NCBI RefSeq assembly: GCF_023555385.1
Contig: NZ_JAJSED010000001.1
Coordinates: 62,001-126,000, forward strand
Source: Guyparkeria hydrothermalis
Lineage (GTDB): Bacteria > Pseudomonadota > Gammaproteobacteria > Halothiobacillales > Halothiobacillaceae
Direction: 5' to 3'
Length of the DNA stretch: 64,000 nt
Made by a program: the position numbers and the translations under genes. Position 1 is the stretch's first letter; the number at the start of each line of letters is the position of its first letter. The notes under the pieces are model-generated. The model was not told where the DNA came from. It saw only the letters and a program-made list of their open reading frames with translations, and did not search any database. Below, in pieces: positions 16,397-28,126 of the stretch.

Positions 16397-17476
16397 TCAA
16401 GAGGCCGTGCCTGCGCCCACGGCGTTCCGGCCACTTTCCTTGGCCGCGTAGAGAAGCCGGTCTGCCTCGGCTAGGACCATGTTGATGTCTTCGGTCTCTG
16501 GGTCGGCTGCGACCGCGCCCAGACTGATGGTGACGGCGATTTCCCGCCCGCCAGCCGCGATCGGGGTGGCGGCAATGGCCTGTCGCAATGATTCGGCCCG
16601 CTGCCCTGCCTGTGACTGGTTGCAGTCCAGCAGCAGGATGGCGAACTCGTCCCCGCCGAGCCGGCCGACCAGATCGTCCCCGCCGAGCCGGCCGACCAGA
16701 TCGTCCGCGCGGATGTTGGCCTTGAGGCGTTTCGCCACCACGGCAATCACCTGGTCGCCGGCGATGTGGCCGTGGGTGTCGTTGATGTGCTTGAAGTGGT
16801 CGATGTCCAGCAGGACGAGCGCGTACGGGCGGCCCTCGGCCTGCAGGGTCTCGCGCATGCGGTTGAAATATTCGACGAAGTGGCGGCGATTCGCCATCCC
16901 CGTGAGGGAGTCGCGGTTTGCCAACTCCGCGATGCGCCGGTGGGCTTCCTCCCGCGAGCGCTCCTGGTAGTAGGCGATCAGGCCGAAACCGATCAGGGCG
17001 CCGACCAGATTGGTCAGCGTTGCCACCGGCTGCAGGGCGGGCCATTCGTCCCGTTGCAGGAGCACCAGCAGACCCATCAGGGCGACATAGGCCAGATAGA
17101 CCACGGTCCCGCGTCGGGTGCCCAGCAGGTAGAAGGCAATGAGCGCGAAGAACACCACCCAGGCCAGGGAGGAAAACCTCGCCTGGACGTAGATGAAGTA
17201 GAAGACGATCAGCAGTCCGGTGATCAGCACCGTTGCCCACGCCGCGCGGTCGACGTCGCGGTTGATATGTAGGTCGAACAAGGCGGCCAGGGTGACTGCC
17301 AGCTCCATCGCCGCGAGCGGATAGGCGTGGAAATGGAACGTGTTGACGAGGGTGTAGCCGAAGGCGAGGGCAGCAATCACGGAGAGGAAGAACCGGGATA
17401 GTCCCGTCCGTCTGCGTTGCTGCTGCCCAGCGCTGCCCCCGGCGTTGCCGCGGGTCCATGCCTCAGGTCCGGTCAT
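16397..17476 (-). CDS. Membrane diguanylate cyclase with duplicated segment beside the active site
   Basis: 359 residues. About five to six membrane helices (32-190) form a MASE-like sensor, followed by a GGDEF domain (DSLTGMANRRHF onward). The A-site GGDEF is present, but a 9-residue block (DDLVGRLGG) occurs twice directly in front of it, from an exact 27-bp tandem repeat. The I-site RADD is therefore pushed nine residues further from GGDEF than normal. Activity, inhibition, or both could be altered. It is encoded just downstream of hemB on the same strand, with about 60 bases between. Confidence 0.88.
   Translation of the reverse strand: MTGPEAWTRGNAGGSAGQQQRRRTGLSRFFLSVIAALAFGYTLVNTFHFHAYPLAAMELAVTLAALFDLHINRDVDRAAWATVLITGLLIVFYFIYVQARFSSLAWVVFFALIAFYLLGTRRGTVVYLAYVALMGLLVLLQRDEWPALQPVATLTNLVGALIGFGLIAYYQERSREEAHRRIAELANRDSLTGMANRRHFVEYFNRMRETLQAEGRPYALVLLDIDHFKHINDTHGHIAGDQVIAVVAKRLKANIRADDLVGRLGGDDLVGRLGGDEFAILLLDCNQSQAGQRAESLRQAIAATPIAAGGREIAVTISLGAVAADPETEDINMVLAEADRLLYAAKESGRNAVGAGTAS
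16647..16700. repeat. 27-bp perfect tandem duplication inside a GGDEF gene
   Basis: Bases 16647-16673 and 16674-16700 are identical and in frame (27 = 9 codons). A further partial copy, TCGTCCGCG, follows with one change. Replication slippage is the simplest cause. Confidence 0.95.
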
Positions 17477-17534
17477 CCCGGTGCGCTCCTTCTGCTCGCT
17501 GGGTCATGCGATAACTCGGACCCGTGGGTTGGGG

Positions 17535-18620
<1,086 letters not shown>

Positions 18621-18635
18621 TCAGCCGGAGGGGGC

Positions 18636-19058
18636 ATGTACGAATTCACGTTTCTCACACCGGATGGTGGCGCGAGCTTTATCAGGCGTCTGGAGTCGCT
18701 GGGGCTGGAGGTGAAGGTTGCCAGCGATCCGATCGCCGAGGAGGCGACCACCGTCTCGATCCCGGACAACATCGACGATGACCTGGCCGACCAGATCGAG
18801 GGCTGGTACGAGGAGGCCGCCCAGGCGGCGGAGGCCGAGCTGTTCGCCAGCGGCGATGCCGAGGCGGATGTCTCTGCCGGGGTCTGGGTGCAGTTGACGG
18901 ACGGCCGCTCCAGCTTCGCGCCGATGCCACCGGAGATGGTCAGCCGCATCCTGTCGGTACTGAGCGCCGAGGAGCTGGGCGATTTCGTCTCGCGCATCGC
19001 GAGCGCGGTCGAGCACCCGGACGACACCCCCATCTGCCGCCGCCCGGCGGAAGAGTGA
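18636..19058 (+). CDS. Conserved-looking hypothetical protein
   Basis: A 140-residue acidic soluble protein. GGAGGGGG lies before the ATG at 18636. The C-terminal half has a regular helical look (MPPEMVSRILSVLSAEELGD). It diverges from hemB with about 105 bases between starts. I do not recognise a family; codon use matches the neighbours, which supports a real gene. Confidence 0.7.
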   Translation: MYEFTFLTPDGGASFIRRLESLGLEVKVASDPIAEEATTVSIPDNIDDDLADQIEGWYEEAAQAAEAELFASGDAEADVSAGVWVQLTDGRSSFAPMPPEMVSRILSVLSAEELGDFVSRIASAVEHPDDTPICRRPAEE

Positions 19059-19207
19059 GGGCAAGGCGCTGTTTCTGCAGCGCTATCGCCGCATGAATGG
19101 CCTACGCTCAGGGGAAGGGCAACCGGATCACCCCGGCCCGATGCGGGGCCACTCGTCACAAGGCGCCCGTCGGCAAAGCCGATCCGGCCCGGCGAGAGGT
19201 GCTGACC

Positions 19208-19750
19208 ATGAAACGCCCGATTCCCCTCCGTTCGTACTGGCGCCAGGCGGCACTGGCCTTTCTGCTCTGCTTCGGTCTCGGCTCGACCACCGCTTGGGCA
19301 CAGGCCAAGGTGATCACGCCCGACTACCAGCCGCCGAAGGTGGTTTACGACTTCTACCTGGATGATCCGCAAAAGATCAATGCGGCGATCTACTGGATCC
19401 GTTCGCTGGTCAACCCGTTGCAGGCGGCGCCCTACAACATGGACCCGATGCTCGACATGGACATCGTGGTGATCATTCACGGCACCGAGATCGTCACGGT
19501 GGCGAAGAAGAACGAAGAGAAATACGCCGAGGCAGTCGACCGGATGCGCTATTACGCCAACCTCGGCGTGGACTTCCACGTTTGCGGGCTGGCCGCCGAG
19601 GACTACGACTACGACCGCGAGGACTTCCAGGACTTCATCACCATGGTGCCGTCGGCCTTTACCGACCTGGTCCACTATCAGCAGCAGGGCTATGCCGTGA
19701 TCAAGCCCGAGGTGTTCGTGCGGACGCAGTCGATCGAATCGATGCGCTGA
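19208..19750 (+). CDS. Secreted DsrE-fold protein
   Basis: 180 residues. A signal peptide at 1-33 ends TAWAQA. The mature part has the DsrE/DsrF-like pattern: MDIVVIIHGTEIVTVAK, a central VDFHVCGLAAED with one Cys in the usual position, and a C-terminal ITMVPSAFTDLVHYQQQGYA. Cytosolic DsrE proteins carry sulfur on such a Cys; exported members are less studied. The start at 19208 is chosen because it gives the signal peptide. A sulfur role is inferred. Confidence 0.8.
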   Translation: MKRPIPLRSYWRQAALAFLLCFGLGSTTAWAQAKVITPDYQPPKVVYDFYLDDPQKINAAIYWIRSLVNPLQAAPYNMDPMLDMDIVVIIHGTEIVTVAKKNEEKYAEAVDRMRYYANLGVDFHVCGLAAEDYDYDREDFQDFITMVPSAFTDLVHYQQQGYAVIKPEVFVRTQSIESMR

Positions 19751-19813
19751 CGGTCGGCGAGCCGGGTTTTGCCGTATCCTAGGGGAAGATTCACCCCTTC
19801 CGAGGAGACCGGC

Positions 19814-20431
19814 TTGGACCCGCACCAGATTCAGTCGATCGACCAGCTCGATGCCCTGTTCGACGCGCCCGGCGGGGCGGCGATCAAGAAGGAGGTCGAT
19901 CACCTGGTGCCGGTCTATCGGCGCCTGATCGAGGCCTCGCCGTTCTACGTCATGGCGACGCACGGCCCTGACGGGCTGGACTGCTCCCCGCGCGGCGACC
20001 CCTCTGGGTTCGTCAAGGTGCTCGACGACCGACGCATCGCGCTGCCCGAGCGGCGCGGCAACAACCGTATCGACAGCCTGCGCAACCTGGTCGAGGATCC
20101 GCACATCGGCCTGTTGTTCCTCGTTCCGGGCAAGAACGAGACGCTGCGGGTCAACGGCCGCGCGCGCATCACCACCGACCCGGCCCTGCTGGAACAGACC
20201 AGCATGCGTGGCAAGCCACCGCAGTGCGTGATTGTGGTCGAGATCGAAACCGTCTTTTTCCAGTGCGCCCGGGCCCTGCTGCGTGCCCGGTTGTGGGACG
20301 CCGAGAGCCGATCGCTGGCGGCCGACACGCCGACGGCCGGCGAGATGCTGGCCGGCGTCCCCGATTCCGGTATCAACGGGGCGTCCTACGACGACGGGCT
20401 GGACGAGCGTCAGGAGCGCACGCTCTACTGA
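19814..20431 (+). CDS. FMN-binding PPOX-type split-barrel protein (MSMEG_1061-like)
   Basis: 205 residues. FYVMATHGPDGLDCSPRGDP and IALPERRGNNRIDSLRNLVE are the typical flavin-binding strands of the pyridoxamine-phosphate-oxidase-like family known by MSMEG_1061, followed by IGLLFLVPG and LRVNGRA. The reaction is unknown. No ATG is available; the TTG at 19814 follows GAGGAGA at six bases, and another TTG exists at 19769 without a ribosome site. It is the second split-barrel gene in the window. Confidence 0.8.
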   Translation: MDPHQIQSIDQLDALFDAPGGAAIKKEVDHLVPVYRRLIEASPFYVMATHGPDGLDCSPRGDPSGFVKVLDDRRIALPERRGNNRIDSLRNLVEDPHIGLLFLVPGKNETLRVNGRARITTDPALLEQTSMRGKPPQCVIVVEIETVFFQCARALLRARLWDAESRSLAADTPTAGEMLAGVPDSGINGASYDDGLDERQERTLY

Positions 20432-20543
20432 ACATCGTGGCCGCGCTCGGGTCCGACACGGCGTGAATGACGCGGGGCCTTTTCGGTCAACCTGTTAGAA
20501 TCGCGCGCCACACACGCACCAGATTGATCCGGAGCCCCCTTTT

Positions 20544-21983
20544 ATGACCCAGGGCATGACCCAGGCTTCCTCAAACGGCACCACCCGCAAGGCGCCCGAG
20601 CTGCTTTCCCCGGCGGGGACGCTCAAGTCGATGCGTTATGCCTTCGCCTACGGCGCGGACGCCGTCTATGCCGGGCTGCCGCGCTACTCGCTGCGGGCGC
20701 GCAACAACGATTTCCTCGAGGACAATCTGCGCATCGGCATCGAGGAGGCGCACGCGGCTGGCAAGCAGTTCTTCGTCACCGTCAATCTCTCGCCGCACAA
20801 CAGCAAGCTGAAGACCTTCATCCGCGACATGGAGCCGATCGTCGCGATGAAGCCGGATGCCTTCATCATGGCCGACCCCGGTCTGATCATGATGGTGCGC
20901 GAGGCCTTCCCGGAAATGCCCATCCACCTGTCGGTGCAGGCCAACACGGTCAACTGGGCGACGGTGAAGTTCTGGGAGTCGGTGGGCGTGAGTCGCGTGA
21001 TCCTCTCGCGCGAGCTGTCGCTCGACGAGATCCGCGAGATCCGAGAGAAGTGCCCGAACATGGAGCTCGAGGTGTTCGTCCACGGGGCGCTGTGCATCGC
21101 CTACTCGGGGCGCTGCCTGCTGTCGGGTTACTTCAACCACCGCGACCCGAACCAGGGCACCTGCACCAATGCCTGCCGCTGGGAATACACCCCGCAGAAC
21201 GCCTCCGAGGACATCTCCGGCGTCGTCCGTCCCGAGCCGTCCGATGAGAAGCCCCAGGAAAAGCCCATCTCGCTGGATGCCCTCAATGCGGCCAACCCGA
21301 TGCGCGACGGCGCCATGGGCGAGCAGGAGCGTCACCCGCTCGCCGACCAGGTGTATCTGCTCGAGGAGAAGAGTCGCCCGGGCGAGCAGATGCCGATCGA
21401 AGAGGACGAGCACGGTACGTACATACTCAACTCGCGCGACCTGCGGGCCGTCGAGCACGTCCAGGCCCTGGTCGACATCGGCGTCGACTGTCTCAAGATC
21501 GAGGGGCGCACCAAGTCGCACTACTACGTCGCGCGCACCGCGCAGGTCTACCGTCAGGCGATCGACGATGCCGTCGCCGGTCGGCCGTTCGACGAGTCGC
21601 TGATCGCGGATCTCGACAACCTCGCCAACCGCGGCTACACCGACGGCTTCTACAAGCGCCATCACACCCAGGAATACCAGAACTACATCGAGGGTGTGTC
21701 CAAGAGTCGCCAGCAGCAGTTCGTCGGCGAGATCAGCGAGGTCGAGGGCCCCTGGGCCCGGGTCGAGGTCAAGAACAAGCTCAAGGTCGGTGACCAGGTC
21801 ACCTTCCTGCTGCCCGATGGCAACCGGGTCGACCAACTCGCCGAGATGCAGACGCTGGAAGGCGAGCCGCTGGACGAGGCGCCCGGCGGGGGCTGGCGCG
21901 TGCGCCTGCGCCTGCCGGAAGGCGCCGAGGCCTTCGGCGATCGCCTGCGCTACGGGCTGATTGCCCGCAACCTGGCCGACTGA
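20544..21983 (+). CDS. trhP: tRNA uridine 34 hydroxylation protein TrhP (U32 peptidase family)
   Basis: 479 residues (E. coli YegQ 453). U32 signature ALCIAYSGRCLLSGYFNHRD with Cys-rich GTCTNACRWEY, then EDEHGTYILNSRDLRA and KIEGRTKSHYYVA. TrhP takes part in prephenate-dependent 5-hydroxyuridine formation at tRNA position 34. About 25 additional residues sit between the Cys cluster and the EDEHGTY motif (polar, PEPSDEKPQEK). The ATG at 20544 has GGAG nine bases upstream. It ends four bases before the lptF start. Confidence 0.93.
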   Translation: MTQGMTQASSNGTTRKAPELLSPAGTLKSMRYAFAYGADAVYAGLPRYSLRARNNDFLEDNLRIGIEEAHAAGKQFFVTVNLSPHNSKLKTFIRDMEPIVAMKPDAFIMADPGLIMMVREAFPEMPIHLSVQANTVNWATVKFWESVGVSRVILSRELSLDEIREIREKCPNMELEVFVHGALCIAYSGRCLLSGYFNHRDPNQGTCTNACRWEYTPQNASEDISGVVRPEPSDEKPQEKPISLDALNAANPMRDGAMGEQERHPLADQVYLLEEKSRPGEQMPIEEDEHGTYILNSRDLRAVEHVQALVDIGVDCLKIEGRTKSHYYVARTAQVYRQAIDDAVAGRPFDESLIADLDNLANRGYTDGFYKRHHTQEYQNYIEGVSKSRQQQFVGEISEVEGPWARVEVKNKLKVGDQVTFLLPDGNRVDQLAEMQTLEGEPLDEAPGGGWRVRLRLPEGAEAFGDRLRYGLIARNLAD

Positions 21984-21987
21984 CGGC

Positions 21988-23079
21988 GTGCGGCTCGGCG
22001 GTTACTTGCGCCGTGAGGCGCTGATCTCGATCGGGGCGGTCGCCACCGTCCTGATGCTGATCATGGCCACCAACCTGCTGGCCCGCGCGCTGTCGCTGGC
22101 GGCCGACGGCACGCTGCCGGCCGCGCTGGTGCCCAAGCTGCTGGGCTTCAACCTGGTCAAGATGCTGATGTACGTCATCCCGGTGGCACTGTTCATCGGG
22201 CTGATGTTCGCGCTCGGGCGGCTGAACCGCGACAGCGAGCAGACCATCATGCGCGCCAGCGGCTTCGGTCTGTGGCGGATCACGGCGGCTCTGCTGCCGA
22301 TCGGCGTGATCCTCGCGGCGATCACCGCGTGGATTTCCCTTCAGGGCTGGCCGATGGCCGAGCAGGCGCGCGACCGGATGATGGAAGTCGCCCAGGCCGA
22401 CTACATCGGCCAGCAGGTGCCGGTCGGCCGGTTCATCGAGGCCAATGACGGCCGTCTGGTGGCCTACGTCGGTGCGGCGGAGAACGGCCGCTATCGGCAC
22501 ATTTTCGTCTACGACCGTGCCGAGGACGGCTCGGTGGCCGTGGAAAGCGCGCCCAGCGGCGTGATGGTCGAGGAGGACGGCAGTCGCTACGTCGCCCTGG
22601 AGGACGGCCGGCGGATCAGCGGGCAGATCGGCACGGCCGAGTGGAACCGTCTCGACTACGAGCGCCACCTGATGCGTCTGCCCGGTCAGTCCGAACAGAG
22701 CGAGGCACAGACTAGCGTACGTTCGTCGGCCGCGCTCTGGGCCTCCGGGTCGCCGAACGACCGCGCCGCGCTGTTCGAGCGCATTTCACAGGGGGTGGTG
22801 GCGCTGGTGCTGATGTTGATCGCCATCCCACTGGCACAGGCACCGCCCCGCAGTGGCCGCTACGGTCGGCTGTTCTGGGCCTTCCTGATCTACGCGCTCT
22901 ATTTCAACGCCGTGCCGCTGGCCGCCGACGGCATCGAGGCCGGTCAGTATGGCCTGGGCGGGGCGCTTCTCGTCGCGCACGGTGGCTTCGTGTTGCTGTG
23001 GGCCGCCCTGTTCTGGTCCGCTCGTGGTGGCTGGGGACGGTTCCGTCGACTCTGGAAGGGACGCCGTGAATACGCTTGA
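21988..23079 (+). CDS. lptF: LPS export permease LptF
   Basis: A 363-residue inner-membrane protein. Three helices come first (ISIGAVATVLMLIMATNLL), then a periplasmic beta-jellyroll at about 130-260, then three more helices. Together with LptG and the ATPase LptB it extracts lipopolysaccharide from the inner membrane. SEQTIMRASGFGLWRI is the conserved coupling helix contacted by LptB. The GTG at 21988 is the start; the gene overlaps lptG by 14 bases. Confidence 0.93.
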   Translation: MRLGGYLRREALISIGAVATVLMLIMATNLLARALSLAADGTLPAALVPKLLGFNLVKMLMYVIPVALFIGLMFALGRLNRDSEQTIMRASGFGLWRITAALLPIGVILAAITAWISLQGWPMAEQARDRMMEVAQADYIGQQVPVGRFIEANDGRLVAYVGAAENGRYRHIFVYDRAEDGSVAVESAPSGVMVEEDGSRYVALEDGRRISGQIGTAEWNRLDYERHLMRLPGQSEQSEAQTSVRSSAALWASGSPNDRAALFERISQGVVALVLMLIAIPLAQAPPRSGRYGRLFWAFLIYALYFNAVPLAADGIEAGQYGLGGALLVAHGGFVLLWAALFWSARGGWGRFRRLWKGRREYA

Positions 23080-24163
23080 TCGTTATCTGATCCGTAGTGT
23101 GGTGACCGGCGGGCTGGGTGCCTCGGCCGCTTTCGCCGTCTTGATCCTCGTGTTCGGCATGATCGACGAGGCGAGCAAGATCGACGCGGACTACAACACG
23201 CTGCAGGCGGCGTGGTTCGTCGTGCTGACCACGCCGGGTTACCTCTACGAGTTGTTCCCGGTCACGGTGCTGGTGGGTGGTCTGCTGAGCCTCGGTGCGC
23301 TGGCGGCCCATTCGGAGCTGACCGTAATGCGGGCGACCGGCATGTCGCTGTTGCGCCTTGCCCGCCCGGTACTGATCGCCGGGGTGATTCTTGCCGCCCT
23401 GGGCACGGTGATGGGCGAGACCGTTGGCTCCTGGGGGCAGGCAAAGGCCAACATGATGCGCGCGGCGGTAACCGACAGCCAGGTGAGCACGGATCTCGCC
23501 AGCGGTTTCTGGCTGCGCGAGGGCGACCGGATCGTCAATGTCGAGCGGGCACTGGTGGATGGCTACCTGATCGGCGTGCGCGTCTTCGAACTGTCGGCCG
23601 ACGGTCGGCCGGAGCGGGTAATCCGGGCGGCGCGTGCGGAGAGCCTGGGCGAGAACCGTTGGCGGCTGGAGCAGGTGGTGGACACCCGGTTACCGATTGC
23701 CGAGCCCGAGGGCTCGGTCAGCGTCGAGCGGCATCCGGCTCGCGAAATGGTGCTGTTCGATCGGCAGGTGATCGAGATCGCCGCGCTCAACCCGCGGTAC
23801 ATGAACGTCGCCCAGTTGTCCGAGTACGTGGCCTACCTCGAGCGTAACCAGCTGGATACCTCGGTCTACGCCACGGCGATGTGGTCGCGTGTGGTCCAGC
23901 CCATTTCGGTACTGGCGATGCTGCTGGTGACATTGCCGTTCGTCTTCGTCGCCCAGCGGGGTGGGTCGGCCGGCCGCTGGCTGTTCATCGCCATCCTGCT
24001 GGGCGTGGCGTACATGACGCTCACGCAGATCGTCGCGGCGCTGGCACCGGCCTACGGTATTTCGCCGATCCTGAGTACCATCTTGCCACCGGCCCTGTTC
24101 TCGGCGGCCGGGGTGGCGGCCCTCTATCGGGCCACCCCGCGGACGCGCCGCCAGGCGGCCTGA
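23066..24163 (+). CDS. lptG: LPS export permease LptG
   Basis: A 365-residue partner of LptF with the same plan: helices at about 10-35, 60-80 and 100-120, a periplasmic domain, then three helices. LTVMRATGMSLLRLARP is the coupling helix. The GTG at 23066 lies inside the end of lptF, so the two are translated as a coupled pair, which fits a 1:1 complex. Confidence 0.93.
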   Translation: MNTLDRYLIRSVVTGGLGASAAFAVLILVFGMIDEASKIDADYNTLQAAWFVVLTTPGYLYELFPVTVLVGGLLSLGALAAHSELTVMRATGMSLLRLARPVLIAGVILAALGTVMGETVGSWGQAKANMMRAAVTDSQVSTDLASGFWLREGDRIVNVERALVDGYLIGVRVFELSADGRPERVIRAARAESLGENRWRLEQVVDTRLPIAEPEGSVSVERHPAREMVLFDRQVIEIAALNPRYMNVAQLSEYVAYLERNQLDTSVYATAMWSRVVQPISVLAMLLVTLPFVFVAQRGGSAGRWLFIAILLGVAYMTLTQIVAALAPAYGISPILSTILPPALFSAAGVAALYRATPRTRRQAA

Positions 24164-24201
24164 CGCTTACGGGAAGCTCCTAGCGAACTCAAGGGAACCG
24201 C

Positions 24202-26436
<2,235 letters not shown>

Positions 26437-26503
26437 GCCGTTGGCGGAATAAAGCGCGTTCCCCTCCGGACGCAAGCGGCGCGGATATTGGTTAGCGCTA
26501 CAC

Positions 26504-26531
26504 CTTGAAAATGCGCCGTGGCGCCCCAGAT
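26504..26531 (+). promoter_or_regulatory. Sigma-32 heat-shock promoter of htpX
   Basis: CTTGAAA (26504-26510), 13 bases, CCCCAGAT (26524-26531). The -35 box is perfect for sigma-32 and the -10 box differs from CCCCATNT by one position. It lies 76 bases before htpX, a known heat-shock gene. Confidence 0.8.
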
Positions 26532-26606
26532 TGGGGTAATCTTCCCACGTTGCGGGTCGGGCGTTTCCGGCCCGCCTGACGTTACCAACCCCATTTCGAG
26601 GTAGAG

Positions 26607-27521
26607 ATGAAACGCATCGGCTTGTTCCTGTTGACCAACCTGGCCGTGATCGTCGTCCTGATGATCGCCTGGTTCGTGATTTCCAGCGTCTTCGGTCTCG
26701 GTCGAACGATGGATTACCAGGCTGGGACGATCAATCTGACGTCCACGCTGGTGCTGGCCGCGGTATTCGGTTTCGGCGGCTCGCTGATCTCGCTGCTGAT
26801 GTCCAAGTGGATGGCCAAGCGGAGCGTCGGCGCGCAGGTGATCGAGACCCCGCGCAACGAGTCCGAGCGCTGGCTGGTCGAGACCGTCCAGCGGCAGGCG
26901 CGCGAAGCCGGTATCGGCATGCCCGAGGTGGCGATCTACGACTCGCCGGAGATCAACGCCTTCGCCACTGGTGCCAGCCGCAACAAGGCGCTGGTGGCCG
27001 TTTCCACCGGGCTGTTGTCGAGCATGACGCAAGACGAGGCAGAGGCCGTGCTGGGTCACGAGGTGGGTCACATCGCCAATGGCGACATGATCACCCTGAC
27101 GCTGATTCAGGGCGTGGTGAACACCTTCGTGATCTTCTTCGCCCGCATCGTGGGCTTCTTTGTCGACCGGATGGTCTTCAAGAACGAGGAGGGGCCGGGC
27201 ATCGGCTTTTTCATCACCACGATCGTCGCCGAGATCATCTTCGGCATCCTGGCGAGCATGATCGTGATGTGGTTCTCCCGTCAGCGTGAGTTCCGTGCCG
27301 ATGACGCCGGTGCACGCTTTGCCGGCCGCGAGAAGATGATCGCCGCGCTCGAGCGCCTGAAGGTGAATTACGATCGGCCGTCGGACATGCCGGCGCAGAT
27401 GACCGCCTTCGGTATCTTCGGCCGCACTGGCAACTTCGGTCGCCTGTTCATGTCGCACCCGCCGCTCGATGAGCGCATTGCCGCCCTGCGTGCGGCGGCC
27501 GGTCACGCCCGCACGGCCTGA
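26607..27521 (+). CDS. htpX: Membrane zinc metalloprotease HtpX
   Basis: 304 residues. Membrane helices lie at about 5-27 and 43-66, zinc site HEVGH at 151-155 with the third ligand Glu further on in the [11 protein letters not shown] motif, and two more hydrophobic segments between. M48-family protease that removes damaged inner-membrane proteins. It is transcribed from a sigma-32-type promoter and ends at an intrinsic terminator at 27597. Confidence 0.95.
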   Translation: MKRIGLFLLTNLAVIVVLMIAWFVISSVFGLGRTMDYQAGTINLTSTLVLAAVFGFGGSLISLLMSKWMAKRSVGAQVIETPRNESERWLVETVQRQAREAGIGMPEVAIYDSPEINAFATGASRNKALVAVSTGLLSSMTQDEAEAVLGHEVGHIANGDMITLTLIQGVVNTFVIFFARIVGFFVDRMVFKNEEGPGIGFFITTIVAEIIFGILASMIVMWFSRQREFRADDAGARFAGREKMIAALERLKVNYDRPSDMPAQMTAFGIFGRTGNFGRLFMSHPPLDERIAALRAAAGHARTA

Positions 27522-27596
27522 GGCCGCTACCGGGCGTTTGAAACGCCGCGCGCCGCGCGTGACAATGCCGACTCGGTGAGTCGGTTCGTTCGAGAG

Positions 27597-27621
27597 GGCC
27601 CGCCGATGAGCGGGCCTTTTT
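27597..27621 (+). terminator. Intrinsic terminator of htpX
   Basis: Arms GGCCCGC and GCGGGCC pair around CGATGA and run into TTTTT. It lies between htpX and ccoS. Confidence 0.8.
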
Positions 27622-27652
27622 CTCGGCGATGGAAGCCCATTGGAGGAATGCG

Positions 27653-27886
27653 ATGGAAGTCCTGTACCTGTTCGTCCCGTTGAGCATGCTGGTGGTTGCC
27701 GGGCTGGTCTGGGCCGCGTTCTGGGCGATCCGCAACAACCAGTTCGAGGACCTCGAAGGGCCGGCGCACCGCATCCTGATGGATGACGATGACCCGAAGA
27801 TTCCGACTCAGGGCGAGGCCTCCGAGAGTGATGAGGAACCGGCGCGGGAGGCACGGCGAAGCGACGAGGATAGCGGTCGGCAATAA
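27653..27886 (+). CDS. ccoS: cbb3-type cytochrome oxidase assembly protein CcoS
   Basis: 77 residues. One membrane helix covers residues about 4-24 (FVPLSMLVVAGLVWAAFWA), followed by the diagnostic NNQFEDLEGPAHRILMDDDD and a charged tail. CcoS is needed for cofactor insertion into cbb3 oxidase. Normally it sits next to ccoI/ccoG; those genes are not here, so it has been separated from the cluster. GGAGG lies before the ATG at 27653. Confidence 0.92.
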   Translation: MEVLYLFVPLSMLVVAGLVWAAFWAIRNNQFEDLEGPAHRILMDDDDPKIPTQGEASESDEEPAREARRSDEDSGRQ

Positions 27887-27900
27887 CCCCGTCCGGACTA

Positions 27901-27929
27901 GTGACATTGCGTGAAGGCTGGTTTACGAT
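27901..27929 (+). promoter_or_regulatory. Sigma-70-like promoter of the 33-residue membrane peptide gene
   Basis: GTGACA (27901-27906), 17 bases, TACGAT (27924-27929). These match five and four of six consensus bases with ideal spacing. The predicted start near 27936 leaves a 20-base leader containing GGGAGGAG. Confidence 0.5.
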
Positions 27930-27956
27930 AGCTCCAAGTTACGGGAGGAGCCTCAC

Positions 27957-28058
27957 ATGAAAGAAATGTTCAACTTCGATAATTTCGCGTTCACGTTCAC
28001 CGTCGGCCTGATCGTCTTTTCCTGGCTGAGCTTCCTGAGCGTGATCTTTTTCGGCTGA
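27957..28058 (+). CDS. 33-residue single-pass membrane peptide
   Basis: MKEMFNFDNFAFTFTVG begins the peptide and a hydrophobic helix follows to the end (LIVFSWLSFLSVIFFG). GGGAGGAG lies seven bases before the ATG, a sigma-70-like promoter lies upstream, and a strong terminator begins 26 bases after the stop, so it looks like a complete one-gene unit. The position after ccoS makes an accessory subunit of a respiratory oxidase one possibility. I recognise no family. Confidence 0.6.
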   Translation: MKEMFNFDNFAFTFTVGLIVFSWLSFLSVIFFG

Positions 28059-28083
28059 TCGACTTCGCGTCGTTAGCCAGTGA

Positions 28084-28112
28084 AAAGGCCACCGCATTGC
28101 GGTGGCCTTTTT
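28084..28112 (+). terminator. Strong terminator between the 33-residue peptide gene and the convergent GGDEF gene
   Basis: Twelve-base arms (AAAGGCCACCGC and complement) pair over a 3-base loop, followed by TTTTTGTTTT. The A run on the other side makes it usable from both directions. Confidence 0.88.
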
Positions 28113-28126
28113 GTTTTCGGCCCCTC

